Shown here: positions 36,384 through 44,703 of the stretch, piece by piece | Numbering within the stretch: position 1 is the first letter of the stretch | Layout: each line of letters opens with the position of its first letter | Assembly: GCF_003668565.1 (NCBI RefSeq) | Contig: NZ_RCWJ01000001.1 | Coordinates: 186,001 to 250,000, forward strand | Reading direction: 5' to 3' | DNA from: Mycetocola zhadangensis | Lineage (GTDB): Bacteria; Actinomycetota; Actinomycetes; Actinomycetales; Microbacteriaceae | DNA length: 64,000 bases | Translations under genes and position numbers: made by a program | Notes under the pieces: model-generated | The model's input: only the letters and a program-made list of their open reading frames with translations | Told to the model about the DNA's origin: nothing | Databases searched by the model: none

Positions 36384-37234
36384 ACCCGCAATGGAATGCA
36401 ACAAAGATCGGGATCAGGCGTGGCTGGCGTGAATGGCTCATTTCCCTGCGGAATCCTGGTGACGTGACGTACACGATCCTGGGAATCGTGGTTGGGATCG
36501 TGGTGGTCTACCTGTATCGCGACGACACGCCTCTGCCCGGCGTGGCAACACCCATGGCCGTCTATGTTCTGGCGAGCATCCTCGCGGTGCAGGTGGTATT
36601 CACGTCGGCCTACGCATTGGCCACCGTTCTCTCGACCGAACGCGAGGACGGTACCCTGCTGCGAATGAAGTCCCTGCCATGCGGACTGCGTGCATACACA
36701 ACAGGCCTGATAGTTCGATCGCTCCTCGAGTTCGCGGCGACCGCGGCCATAACGATCCTGCTCGCTGCTGTCATCCTGTGGCCGGGCTTCGCTCTCTCAG
36801 CGGTGGACGTCCTGATTCTGCTCGGCGTACTGAGCCTTGGAATCGTGGCGCTAACTGCGTTCGGCTTCGTAATCGGATCGCTCTTCCGCAGTCCGCGGGC
36901 GGTTGGCGGATGGGGCCTTGTCGTTGCCGGCGCCCTTGTGTGGGTTTCTGGCCTCATTCAGCCGCTCAGTACCATGGCTCCATGGGTACAGATTCTCGGG
37001 CAAGCATCCCCTCTTTACTGGATGGGATTGGGAATTCGCTCGTCCTTACTGCCCGACGAGTTCGTAGTCATCGAGATTGGCGACGAGTGGCGGCTCGGCT
37101 TGGTGTTCCTCGTACTGATCGGGTGGGCCGTTGCAGGGCTCATTCTGGCGCCGGCGCTGCTGTCGCGGATGGCACGGCGTGAGACCGTCGCCAGCGTTGA
37201 GCAAGGTCGACAGCGGGCCCTCCAACGTGTCTGA
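36380..37234 (+). CDS. ABC-2 type transporter permease
   Basis: A 284-residue membrane protein with six predicted helices, the partner of the upstream ATPase. Visible features are the cytoplasmic N-terminal RRGWREWLISLRNPGDV, the helix pair YTILGIVVGIVVVYLY and PMAVYVLASILAVQVVF, the TEREDGTLLRMKSLPCGLRAYTTG coupling-helix region near residue 91-114 that is typical of ABC-2 permeases, and a terminal helix pair. The start codon overlaps the ATPase stop by 4 bases; the end overlaps the XRE regulator by 8 bases. Confidence 0.9.
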   Translation: MNPQWNATKIGIRRGWREWLISLRNPGDVTYTILGIVVGIVVVYLYRDDTPLPGVATPMAVYVLASILAVQVVFTSAYALATVLSTEREDGTLLRMKSLPCGLRAYTTGLIVRSLLEFAATAAITILLAAVILWPGFALSAVDVLILLGVLSLGIVALTAFGFVIGSLFRSPRAVGGWGLVVAGALVWVSGLIQPLSTMAPWVQILGQASPLYWMGLGIRSSLLPDEFVVIEIGDEWRLGLVFLVLIGWAVAGLILAPALLSRMARRETVASVEQGRQRALQRV

Positions 37235-37493
37235 GCCGACGGGACCCGGCGGTCAGATCGATGCGGTCTATAACCGGCTCGCCATGCTGCGGGCGGAGCG
37301 CCGAGTGTCTCGCCGAGAATTGGCGGACGCGCTCGGGGTTCACTACCAGACGGTCGGCTATCTGGAACGAGGCGAGTACAACCCGAGCCTGCACCTGGCG
37401 CTCAGAATCGCGAGGTTTTTCGATGTGCCGCTTGAGTTTGTGTTCTCAATCGAACCATTCCCACGAATCGGTCCAGATTCACAAGATCGGTGA
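37227..37493 (+). CDS. XRE-family (Cro/CI-like) small transcriptional regulator
   Basis: An 88-residue protein consisting mostly of a Cro/CI helix-turn-helix: NRLAMLRAERRVSRRELADALGVHYQTVGYLERGEYNPSLHLALRIARFFDVPLEFVFS, about residues 15-74. It belongs to the YozG-like type (short, ending in FxxEPFP) often found beside ABC-2 transporters. The start is a GTG at 37227, whose frame overlaps the permease stop by 8 bases; an ATG at 37284 would cut into the domain. It probably represses its own operon at the upstream promoter. Confidence 0.85.
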   Translation: MSEPTGPGGQIDAVYNRLAMLRAERRVSRRELADALGVHYQTVGYLERGEYNPSLHLALRIARFFDVPLEFVFSIEPFPRIGPDSQDR

Positions 37494-37622
37494 CCCGGCG
37501 GCCGATCGCTCCCGCAAGGTGCTCGATACCTTTCAGGACGAGCTGCGCACGAATTCAGCCGGAACACCACTCTCGAGAACTGAACCCGAAGAGCGCTTAT
37601 CGCGAACGATGGCTGCGGAGGG

Positions 37623-37695
37623 TGGGCCCCGCCGGGCTCGAACCGGCGACCCGCGGATTAAAAGTCCGATGCTCTACCAACTGAGCTAGAGGCCC
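37623..37695 (-). tRNA. tRNA-Lys (anticodon UUU)
   Basis: On the minus strand a full cloverleaf can be drawn: acceptor GGGCCTC with GGGGCCC (one G-U pair), D-arm GCTC-AGTTGGTA-GAGC, anticodon loop CTTTTAA with anticodon TTT, and T-arm GCCGG-TTCGAGC-CCGGC with the invariant TTCGA. The discriminator is A. The CCA end is not encoded. One pair at the base of the anticodon stem is mismatched. It stands alone between the XRE regulator and the gene at 37796. Confidence 0.96.
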
Positions 37696-37795
37696 CAACC
37701 CTTTTAATCTACCGGTTCCCGCTGAGTGATTTGACCACTTACGCTCACAGAGCGGCGAGTACCGTTAACCCTGGCGATTAGAGAGGCGGATTCAG

Positions 37796-38425
37796 ATGGC
37801 AGAAGATTTCCACAAGCCAACGAAGTTTCCCGGGCGCGTCTTCGAATCGTTCCAGGGCGGCATCGATCCAGCCGAAACGAGCCGGATCGCCCACGAGACG
37901 GCTCTGGCCCTTCTTGCGAGGGTTCGCAACGACCCAGACCCCGGCGTCATAGACAGGCTCGTGGCCTATACAGAGGAACACGGCATCGACGCCATTGCTG
38001 AGCTGTGGTCGCGGGCGACTCCGCGAAGCCTGCCAGGCGCACTCTGGCGCATCTATCTACTTCAACTGATGATCAAGGAAGATCCGCACTCGGCCAGCTA
38101 CCTGTTCACCCGGGGCACCGAAGTGATGCACACCATCGACCCCGTCGTCGCTGGCGCACCCATCCCGGCCGGACCTAACGAGATCGTCACGCTCGCCGAC
38201 CAGATTCTCCGCGGGCTTTTCGAGGGTGACTTTGCTGTTGCTCTGGAACGGGCGGCTGCATTCTGTCGGGTCTCGGCGTCAGGCGCTGCCAGCGTCGCGG
38301 ACGATGCAGACGCCGCCGAGCCGGTCAGGTCACTCGACCTCACCACGCGAGCTCTTCGACTCTCAACGCTCGCCCACGACCTCACCGGCTGCGCCCGGTT
38401 GTGGCGTCAGGAATCGCTCGACTGA
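37796..38425 (+). CDS. conserved actinobacterial protein of unknown function
   Basis: A 209-residue soluble, helix-rich protein with no signal peptide or membrane segment. It starts MAEDFHKPTKFPGRVFESFQGG and contains GIDAIAELWSRATPRSLPGALWRIYLLQLMI near 62-93, VVAGAPIPAGPNEIVTLADQILRGLFEGDFAVALERAAAFCRV near 115-158 and RALRLSTLAHDLTGCARLWRQESLD at the end. I recall close relatives in other Microbacteriaceae, at times carrying a misapplied RNA-polymerase-subunit label; I see no RNA polymerase motif and do not assign one. Cys158 and Cys201 could matter. The gene is monocistronic and ends at a strong terminator. Confidence 0.75.
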   Translation: MAEDFHKPTKFPGRVFESFQGGIDPAETSRIAHETALALLARVRNDPDPGVIDRLVAYTEEHGIDAIAELWSRATPRSLPGALWRIYLLQLMIKEDPHSASYLFTRGTEVMHTIDPVVAGAPIPAGPNEIVTLADQILRGLFEGDFAVALERAAAFCRVSASGAASVADDADAAEPVRSLDLTTRALRLSTLAHDLTGCARLWRQESLD

Positions 38426-38481
38426 CGAGGGTTGCCCCGCGGAGTGGTGCATCGAACAGTGCATGACGCCGGAGTTACCGA

Positions 38482-38518
38482 GAAAGACCCGCCGCTATCG
38501 GGAAGCGGCGGGTCTTTC
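38482..38518. terminator. hairpin terminator between 38425 and the FAS1 gene
   Basis: GAAAGACCCGCCGCT and AGCGGCGGGTCTTTC pair perfectly over 15 bases around a seven-base loop. The arms end in A- and T-rich sequence on both sides, so the structure could terminate both convergent transcripts. Confidence 0.88.
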
Positions 38519-38555
38519 GTGAAATCGCGGTTCAGAAACCGGCGAGATTTACTGC

Positions 38556-39215
38556 TTACTCAGCAGGCGGCATCAGTACCGTGTCGACCAGGTACACGGT
38601 CGCGTTAGCTGTCTGAACGCCACCGCAGATCACCGAAGCGCCGTTGACCATGAGGTCATCGCCCTCGCCAGTGACCTCAACCGTTCCGCCCTGCACGGTC
38701 TCGTGCATTCCGGGGATTGCGTCAGGAGCAACCTGGCCTGGGACGACGTGGTAAGTCAGGATCGAGGTGAGCAGAGCTGAATCAGTCTTAAGCGTCTCGA
38801 TCGTGGCAGCGTCGATCTTCGCGAACGCGTCGTCAACCGGTGCAAAGACCGTGAACTCATCGCCGTTCAGCGTGTCTACGAGGTTGACGTCCGGGTTCAG
38901 CTGACCGGAGACCGCAGCGGTCAGCGTGGTGAGCAGTGGGTTGTTCGACGCGGCGACCGCGACAGGGTCCTGGCTCATGCCGACGACCGAACCGGCTCCG
39001 TCCGGAACCATTTCGGCGTAGCCTGCGCAGCCAGCGCCGACGAGGTCAGCTGCCGGGTCCATTTCCTCCATGGACGGTGACGAAGACTCTGAGGACTTGT
39101 TCGACCCGGAACCCGAGGCAGGATTCTGCTCCATGGTCGAGGAACAAGCAGTGAGGCCGAAGGCCGTGACTGCCAGAAGCGACAGTGCTGCAAGTGTGTT
39201 GCGCTTGGTTTTCAT
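38556..39215 (-). CDS. FAS1 (fasciclin) domain lipoprotein, MPT83/MPT70-like
   Basis: A secreted lipoprotein of 219 residues. The signal peptide ends in [14 protein letters not shown], where the Cys near residue 24 is the expected lipidation site. A Ser/Asn/Glu-rich linker (about 25-50) follows, then one FAS1 domain: [42 protein letters not shown] and [15 protein letters not shown], ending [16 protein letters not shown]. This matches the single-FAS1 antigens MPT70/MPT83 of mycobacteria. The ATG at 39215 has AAGGAGAA upstream. It diverges from dipZ; in mycobacteria these genes are likewise neighbours and SigK targets. Confidence 0.9.
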   Translation of the reverse strand: MKTKRNTLAALSLLAVTAFGLTACSSTMEQNPASGSGSNKSSESSSPSMEEMDPAADLVGAGCAGYAEMVPDGAGSVVGMSQDPVAVAASNNPLLTTLTAAVSGQLNPDVNLVDTLNGDEFTVFAPVDDAFAKIDAATIETLKTDSALLTSILTYHVVPGQVAPDAIPGMHETVQGGTVEVTGEGDDLMVNGASVICGGVQTANATVYLVDTVLMPPAE

Positions 39216-39285
39216 GAGCTGGTTCTCCTTCAGTTGTGGCCGGTGACCCGACCCCCAATGCCACGTGCTGTGCGGCTGTGAAAAG

Positions 39286-39307
39286 CTCTTCGGAGCGGGG
39301 TGCGAAA
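39286..39307 (-). promoter_or_regulatory. SigK-type promoter-like element for the FAS1 lipoprotein gene
   Basis: Read on the minus strand the element is TTTCGC-ACCC-CGCTCCGAAGAG. It matches the dipZ-side element at 39367-39388 in 18 of 22 positions. Its CCGAAG resembles the CCGAAT -10 described for mycobacterial SigK, and CCAAAC lies 16 bases upstream as a weak -35. The start codon is 71 bases downstream. Confidence 0.5.
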
Positions 39308-39359
39308 TGGTTTGGAACTTTCTCAAAAAACTTTTCGGCTCCGGATTCCGAGCACTTTC

Positions 39360-39388
39360 CCATCCCTTTCGCTCATCGCTCCGAACAG
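39360..39388 (+). promoter_or_regulatory. SigK-type promoter-like element for dipZ
   Basis: CCATCC at 39360-39365 and CCGAAC at 39381-39386 are separated by 15 bases and resemble the CCATCC/CCGAAT pair reported for mycobacterial SigK promoters, though the spacer is slightly short. The dipZ ATG follows 27 bases later. The inner part is shared with the FAS1-side element. Confidence 0.55.
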
Positions 39389-39412
39389 CCTTCAACCATT
39401 TACGGAGGCTCC

Positions 39413-41137
39413 ATGTTCACGCTCGCTCTCATCGGCTTGCTCGGCGGATTGATCACGGGTATTTCGCCCTGCATCCTTCCCGTTCTGCCCGTCATCTTTC
39501 TTTCCGGGGGTGTTCAGGGGGCTCGAGACACCGACGAGAAGGGCAAAGTTCTGGCCCGCGGCCAGTCCCTGCGGCCCTATCTGGTGATTGCCGGGCTTGT
39601 CGTCAGCTTCAGCCTCTTCACGCTGCTCGGATCCCTGCTGCTCGCCCTGCTCAACCTGCCGCAGGACTTCCTGCGCTGGGCTGGCATCGTCGTTCTCGTG
39701 CTCATCGGAATCGGCCTGATCGTCCCGCAGTTCCAGCACATCCTGGAGAAGCCGTTCTCGAAGATTCCACAGAGAAACGTCGGAACCGACCGCTCAGGAT
39801 TCGGTCTCGGAATCGCCCTTGGCGCTGTCTACGTCCCCTGTGCCGGACCCGTTCTTGCCGCGATCACCGTCGCTGGGTCGACGGGCCGTATCGGTGTGGA
39901 CACCGTCGTTCTCACGCTGTCATTCGCTCTCGGCGCCGCCATCCCGCTTCTGGTGTTCGCGCTGGCCGGACGCCGCGTCGGTGAGCGAGTCAAAACGTTC
40001 CGCAAGCACCAGTCGGCCATTCGGCTCACCGGCGGCATCGTCATGATCGCACTCGCCATTGGCCTCGTCTTCAACGTTCCGCAGCTGCTCCAGCGCCTCG
40101 TTCCCGACTACACCAGCGCCATTCAGAACCAGATTAACGAGTCGGACGAGGTACAAAAGGCCCTCAACCTCGGCGGCATCGTGACGGACGAGAACCGCGA
40201 CCTCGACAAGTGCTCGAACGGCGGAATCGAGCTTGAGAGCTGCGGCACCGCTCCTGAGATCACCGGCATCACCGAGTGGTTCAACACCAAGGACAACGCC
40301 GCAGTCTCTCTCGACGAGCTGAGAGGCAAAGTCGTCCTGATCGATTTCTGGGCTTACTCCTGCATCAACTGCCAGCGCTCACTCCCGCACGTCACCGCCT
40401 GGTACGACGCCTATGAAGACGCCGGCCTCGAAGTGATCGGTGTACATGCACCCGAGTACGCCTTTGAAAAGGAGGTCAACAACGTCAAAGCCGGAGCGGA
40501 GAACTTCGGTATTGATTACCCGGTGGCAATCGACAACAGCCTCTCCACCTGGACCAATTACCGCAACCGCTACTGGCCGGCCTCCTACCTCATCGACGCC
40601 GACGGCACTGTGCGCCACATCAAGCTTGGTGAGGGTGGATACGACACCACAGAGAAGCACATCCGCGCACTTCTGAAAGATGCGAATCCGGATGCCACGC
40701 TGCCGGCAGCAACGGACGTCGCGGACGACACCCCCGAGAGCGGTGCGACGACTCGGGAGACCTACCTCGGTTCCACGAAAGAGGTCAACTTCGTCGGCGC
40801 CGAAAAATACACGAAGGGACAGGCGGACTTCCGGCTTCCCAAACAACTTCCCGCAAACTCATTCGCGCTGTCGGGAGGGTGGGATATCGGAACGCAAAGC
40901 ATCACGCCGACCGGCACCGAAGCATCCGCTCGCCTGAACTACACGGCGAGTGAAGTGCGGATAGTGCTCGCGGGGGAGGGCACAGTCACGCTCACAGTGA
41001 ACGGGAAGACCCGGGAAATCACTGTCACCGGCACCCCGACCTCGTACCAGCTGGTTGAGACCGGGTCTATAGAGTCGGGCTCGCTCGATGTCAAGGTGGG
41101 GACAGGTGTCGACGCTTTCTCGTTCACCTTTGGGTAG
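39413..41137 (+). CDS. dipZ: DipZ: CcdA-like membrane/thioredoxin fusion, cytochrome c or thiol-disulfide biogenesis
   Basis: A 574-residue protein that moves reducing power across the membrane to extracytoplasmic thiols. Domains: an N-terminal CcdA/DsbD-like block of six helices ([28 protein letters not shown], with the membrane Cys at residue 21, and [18 protein letters not shown]), a linker, a thioredoxin-like domain with the active-site [13 protein letters not shown] near residues 312-324 (CINC), and a beta-rich C-terminal domain. This architecture is that of mycobacterial DipZ. The ATG at 39413 has GGAGG upstream; the longer frame to 39236 runs over the promoter. It diverges from the FAS1 gene. 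Confidence 0.93.
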   Translation: MFTLALIGLLGGLITGISPCILPVLPVIFLSGGVQGARDTDEKGKVLARGQSLRPYLVIAGLVVSFSLFTLLGSLLLALLNLPQDFLRWAGIVVLVLIGIGLIVPQFQHILEKPFSKIPQRNVGTDRSGFGLGIALGAVYVPCAGPVLAAITVAGSTGRIGVDTVVLTLSFALGAAIPLLVFALAGRRVGERVKTFRKHQSAIRLTGGIVMIALAIGLVFNVPQLLQRLVPDYTSAIQNQINESDEVQKALNLGGIVTDENRDLDKCSNGGIELESCGTAPEITGITEWFNTKDNAAVSLDELRGKVVLIDFWAYSCINCQRSLPHVTAWYDAYEDAGLEVIGVHAPEYAFEKEVNNVKAGAENFGIDYPVAIDNSLSTWTNYRNRYWPASYLIDADGTVRHIKLGEGGYDTTEKHIRALLKDANPDATLPAATDVADDTPESGATTRETYLGSTKEVNFVGAEKYTKGQADFRLPKQLPANSFALSGGWDIGTQSITPTGTEASARLNYTASEVRIVLAGEGTVTLTVNGKTREITVTGTPTSYQLVETGSIESGSLDVKVGTGVDAFSFTFG

Positions 41138-41147
41138 ACTGGTGGAC

Positions 41148-41227
41148 GGCCGGGCCGCAGTAACCCCGGGCTCCAATATTCGCCGCTCTGAGCGGCCTCA
41201 CGCCGAGAGGCGTTCTGCGGCCCGGTC
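41148..41227 (+). other. multi-stem inverted-repeat element before sigK
   Basis: An outer stem CCGGGCCGCAG (41150-41160) pairs with CTGCGGCCCGG (41215-41225), extendable by two pairs. Inside are GCCGCT-CTG-AGCGGC (41182-41196) and CGCC-GAGA-GGCG (41200-41211, a GNRA tetraloop), giving a branched fold of about 80 nucleotides. It lies between the dipZ stop and the sigK start with no T-run after it. It could terminate dipZ, stabilise its message or act in cis on sigK. It matches no family I can name. Confidence 0.5.
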
Positions 41228-41264
41228 ACTTTCATGTATGGGTGCATGTGAGAGGCTTGGACAC

Positions 41265-41855
41265 GTGCCAGAAGAAGCTGAAGCGATCGCGACGACGGAA
41301 GTCTCCGACGACGATCGCGCGACCGCCTTGCTCAGCTCTGTCGCTGACGGAAGCCAGGAAGCGTTCTCTGAACTGTATGACCTGCTCGCTCCGCGGGTGT
41401 TCGGTTTGATCCAGCGCATTCTGGTCGACCGTGCCCAGGCTGAGGAAGTCGCTCAGGAAGTATTCCTCGAGGTTTGGCAAACCGCTACGCGCTTCGCTCC
41501 GAATAAGGGTGGAGCACGCGGTTGGATTCTCACAATGGCTCACCGAAGGGCCGTTGACCGTGTACGTGCGTCGCAGGCCGGTCGAGACCGGGACGTGCGC
41601 ATCGGGATTCGCGACCGGAAGGTGGAATACGACAGCGTCTCAGAGGATGTTGAACTCAAACTTGAGTCGGAACGGGTCGATCGGGCGCTCCGTACGCTCA
41701 GCGACATCCAGCGTCAGGCGATCAGCCTGGCGTACCACGGCGGTCTCTCGCAGAGCGAGGTCGCTGAACGACTTGGAATCCCGCTTGGGACTGTGAAAAC
41801 CCGAATACGGGATGGAATGATCAAACTGAGAGAGGAATTGGGGGTGGCCCTGTGA
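41265..41855 (+). CDS. sigK: ECF RNA polymerase sigma factor SigK
   Basis: A 196-residue ECF sigma factor. Region 2 spans GSQEAFSELYDLLAPRVFGLIQRILVDRAQAEEVAQEVFLEVWQTATRF (about 29-77) and region 4 spans RALRTLSDIQRQAISLAYHGGLSQSEVAERLGIPLGTVKTRIRDGMIKLREEL (about 140-192). Its neighbours, rskA downstream and dipZ/FAS1 upstream, identify it as SigK (ECF19 type). I chose the GTG at 41265 because GAGAGG lies about nine bases upstream; an ATG at 41238 would add nine residues but has no ribosome site and lies near the structured element. It is coupled to rskA. Confidence 0.9.
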   Translation: MPEEAEAIATTEVSDDDRATALLSSVADGSQEAFSELYDLLAPRVFGLIQRILVDRAQAEEVAQEVFLEVWQTATRFAPNKGGARGWILTMAHRRAVDRVRASQAGRDRDVRIGIRDRKVEYDSVSEDVELKLESERVDRALRTLSDIQRQAISLAYHGGLSQSEVAERLGIPLGTVKTRIRDGMIKLREELGVAL

Positions 41856-42772
41856 ATGACACGAACCGTGACGACGACCTGACCGTCGGCGAGCCTCACG
41901 ACGACGCACCAGCCACACTCGCTGCGCTTTCCGCTCTCGGCGCTCTCGACGACGGCGAAGTAGCCGAATTCGAACGCTACCTCGCATCTTCAGACGAGAC
42001 GAAAGCAGATGCTCGGAGTTTCGCTGCAACCGCAGACCTGCTGGCCAGTGACATCGAACCACCGGCATCGCTCAAAGCGAGCATCATGTCGATGATCGCC
42101 ACGACTCCGCAGTTGCCGGCTGACGCTGCCACAGCACCGGCGAGCTCGGAAGCGCCGACAGCTGCCTCGTCCGCGCCGGTGGCCCCGGTCGCTGCCGCTG
42201 CACCGTCCACACTCGCCCCATCGTCGCCCACCACGAAGGCCTCGAACGCCGCCCAGACTGCTCGCACCTCGAAGGCACAACAGAAGGCGAAGAGTCGCTG
42301 GTATTCGGGGCCAGCATCAGCCCTGGTTGCAGCCGTCGCTCTTGTCGCCGTTCTGCTGGGAGCCAACGTTCTCACGGGTGTGTTGAACAACGGCAACGGA
42401 CTGCAAGAAGCGCTACGGCTGGCTCACATCAATGCCCAGCCTGACGCGATGCGCGAAACCATTCGTCTCACGAACATCAACGACGAGAAGCAGGTCACGG
42501 CGACGCTTGTCTGGTCCGGTGCGCTCGCCGAGTCGGTCATGATCGTTGACGGTCTTGCGAAACTGCCCAACGAGAAGACCTACGAGCTCTGGTACATCGG
42601 CGAGGACGGACCCATTTCGGCCGGTGTCTTCAACACTGACCGGGTCGGGGAGAGCTGGCGCGTGCTTGAGGGAGCCATGAGTGCCGGCGACGCTGTCGGT
42701 GTGACCGTCGAACCTGCTGGCGGCTCTGAGCAGCCGACAACCGATCCGCTTATTGTCATTCACACGAGCTGA
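41852..42772 (+). CDS. rskA: anti-sigma-K factor RskA
   Basis: Membrane-bound anti-sigma factor that holds SigK inactive. The 306 residues comprise a cytoplasmic anti-sigma domain (about 18-85, with LAALSALGALDDGEVAEFERYLASSDE), an Ala/Pro/Ser-rich linker (about 90-145), a single membrane helix near 155-177 (ASALVAAVALVAVLLGANVL) and an extracytoplasmic RskA domain (VTATLVWSGALAESVMIVDGLAKLPNEKTYELWYIGEDGPISAG). The linker is longer than I would expect. The start is a GTG at 41852 that overlaps the sigK stop by 4 bases, consistent with stoichiometric, coupled synthesis. Signalling by regulated proteolysis is inferred from the family. Confidence 0.92.
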   Translation: MNDTNRDDDLTVGEPHDDAPATLAALSALGALDDGEVAEFERYLASSDETKADARSFAATADLLASDIEPPASLKASIMSMIATTPQLPADAATAPASSEAPTAASSAPVAPVAAAAPSTLAPSSPTTKASNAAQTARTSKAQQKAKSRWYSGPASALVAAVALVAVLLGANVLTGVLNNGNGLQEALRLAHINAQPDAMRETIRLTNINDEKQVTATLVWSGALAESVMIVDGLAKLPNEKTYELWYIGEDGPISAGVFNTDRVGESWRVLEGAMSAGDAVGVTVEPAGGSEQPTTDPLIVIHTS

Positions 42773-42787
42773 CCCGATCGACCTCAC

Positions 42788-42830
42788 AAAATACGACAGC
42801 CCGCTCGAAACTCGAGCGGGCTGTCGTATT
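42788..42830. terminator. bidirectional terminator between rskA and pstB
   Basis: AAATACGACAGCCCGCTCGA and its exact reverse complement flank a three-base AAC loop, a 20-base-pair perfect stem with an A-run on one side and a T-run on the other. It suits termination of both convergent operons. Confidence 0.95.
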
Positions 42831-42841
42831 TGTGGTGCGGT

Positions 42842-43621
42842 CTAGCCGAACCGACCCGAGACGTAGTCTTCCGTCGCCTGCACGCTCGGCTGCGTGAAGA
42901 TCGTGTTGGTGTCGTCGTATTCGATGAGCTTGCCTGGCTTTCCGGTGCCAGCGATGTTGAAGAACGCGGTGCGGTCAGACACCCGTGATGCCTGCTGCAT
43001 GTTGTGCGTGACGATGACGATCGTGTACTCGTTCTTGAGTTCCTCGATGAGGTCCTCGATAGCGAGTGTCGAGATCGGATCGAGCGCTGAGCACGGCTCG
43101 TCCATCAGGAGGACATCGGGGGAGACGGCGATGGCCCGCGCGATGCAGAGACGCTGCTGCTGACCACCGGAGATGCTGGATCCCGGCTTCTCGAGCCGAT
43201 CCTTGACCTCGTTCCAGAGGTTCGCACCCCGAAGCGACTTTTCGACGAGATCGTCGGCATCCGTTTTGGTGATCTTGCGGTTGTTCAGTTTCACGCCTGC
43301 GAGCACGTTGTCGCGGATCGACATGGTCGGGAACGGGTTGGGGCGCTGGAAGACCATACCCACCTGACGACGCACCAGCACGGGGTCCACTCCCTGTGCG
43401 TAGAGGTTGTCACCGTCAATGAGCACTTCACCCTCGACACGGGCGCCCGGGATCACTTCGTGCATCCGGTTGAGGGTGCGGAGGAAGGTGGACTTGCCGC
43501 AACCGCTCGGCCCGATGAACGCGGTGACCGTTCGCGGCTCGATGGTGAGGTTGATGTCTTCGACAGCCAGGAAGCTGGAGTAGTAAACCTTGAGGTCTTT
43601 GACCTCGATGCGTTTGGACAC
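42842..43621 (-). CDS. pstB: phosphate ABC transporter ATP-binding protein
   Basis: ATPase of the high-affinity phosphate importer. The 259 residues carry Walker [10 protein letters not shown] near 34, the PstB-typical [28 protein letters not shown] near 45-72, the signature [15 protein letters not shown] near 150, Walker [14 protein letters not shown] near 170-182, and the [17 protein letters not shown] segment near 203. It is the last gene of pstSCAB on the minus strand, 23 bases after pstA, and ends at a bidirectional terminator. The length matches PstB. Confidence 0.97.
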   Translation of the reverse strand: MSKRIEVKDLKVYYSSFLAVEDINLTIEPRTVTAFIGPSGCGKSTFLRTLNRMHEVIPGARVEGEVLIDGDNLYAQGVDPVLVRRQVGMVFQRPNPFPTMSIRDNVLAGVKLNNRKITKTDADDLVEKSLRGANLWNEVKDRLEKPGSSISGGQQQRLCIARAIAVSPDVLLMDEPCSALDPISTLAIEDLIEELKNEYTIVIVTHNMQQASRVSDRTAFFNIAGTGKPGKLIEYDDTNTIFTQPSVQATEDYVSGRFG

Positions 43622-43644
43622 GAATGCGTTCCTTCGGGTTGAGG

Positions 43645-44703
43645 TTAGCGGCCCAGTTTGGGCGAGAAGATGTTGGCGATGAGCCGCGCAATGAGGTTGA
43701 GCGCCATCACGATAAGGATGAGCGAAAGGGCGCCAGTCCAGGCTCGGTCGATGTATGCCTGGGCGTCGCTTCCCTGCTGGGCATACGAGTTGTAGACAAA
43801 TGTTGGCAGCGCCATCATGCGGCCGTCGAAGAGGTTGTAGTTCATACTCTGGGTGTAACCGGCGATGATGAGCAGTGGCGCCGTCTCTCCGATCACGCGG
43901 GCGACCGAAAGCATCACACCGGTGACGATTCCGGCGAGCGATGTCGGGAGCACCACTTTGAGGATGGTCAGGTACTTGGGGACACCGAGCGCATAGGAAG
44001 CCTCACGGAGTTCATTGGGGACGAGCTTCAGCATTTCCTCGGTCGACCTGACGATGACCGGGATCATCAAAACGCTCAGCGCGATCGCACCACCGATACC
44101 CAGGCGCACTCCTTCACCGAAGAAGATGACAAGAAGGGCATAGGCGAACAGGCCGGCGACGATCGACGGAATGCCGGTCATCACGTCGACCAGGAAAGTG
44201 ATCCATCGGGCGAGTTTCCCTCGCCCATACTCGACAAGGTAGATGGCGGTGAGGATGCCGATCGGTACCGAGATGATGCTCGTGGCCAGCGTGATGAGCA
44301 GCGTGCCCGTGATCGCGTGCAGCGCTCCGCCGCCTTCGCCAACGATGTTGCGCATCGACATGGTGAAGAAGTCGACGTCGAAACGGGCAGCGCCGTTCGT
44401 GAGGGTCGTGATCGCCACCGAGATTAGGGGGACGAGCGCGATGAGGAACGCGATCACCACGAGGCTCGTCATCAGGCGGTCCTTGGCCTTGCGGGAACCT
44501 TCGACGAACAGCGAGAGCAGCCAGTACGTCACGACGAACAGCACTGCTGTAACGATGAGGATCCCGGCGACGTTGACGGCGCCGAGTATGGCGAAGACAG
44601 CCGTTGCCACCGCGAGCGTGCCGAGGATGATGTAGAGGGGCGTGAACCTGTGGAGCTTGCCCGCCTTGAGAGCGCTCGTTATCGGCGCCTGGGTGATAGC
44701 CAT
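43645..44703 (-). CDS. pstA: phosphate ABC transporter permease PstA
   Basis: Membrane subunit of the phosphate importer. The 352-residue protein has six core helices and the permease EAA-loop region [49 protein letters not shown] near 245-293. An extra hydrophobic N-terminal stretch of about 60 residues precedes the core, which makes it longer than the E. coli protein, as seen in other Actinobacteria. Its start abuts the pstC stop with a one-base overlap. Translation coupling with pstC is probable. Confidence 0.95.
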   Translation of the reverse strand: MAITQAPITSALKAGKLHRFTPLYIILGTLAVATAVFAILGAVNVAGILIVTAVLFVVTYWLLSLFVEGSRKAKDRLMTSLVVIAFLIALVPLISVAITTLTNGAARFDVDFFTMSMRNIVGEGGGALHAITGTLLITLATSIISVPIGILTAIYLVEYGRGKLARWITFLVDVMTGIPSIVAGLFAYALLVIFFGEGVRLGIGGAIALSVLMIPVIVRSTEEMLKLVPNELREASYALGVPKYLTILKVVLPTSLAGIVTGVMLSVARVIGETAPLLIIAGYTQSMNYNLFDGRMMALPTFVYNSYAQQGSDAQAYIDRAWTGALSLILIVMALNLIARLIANIFSPKLGR

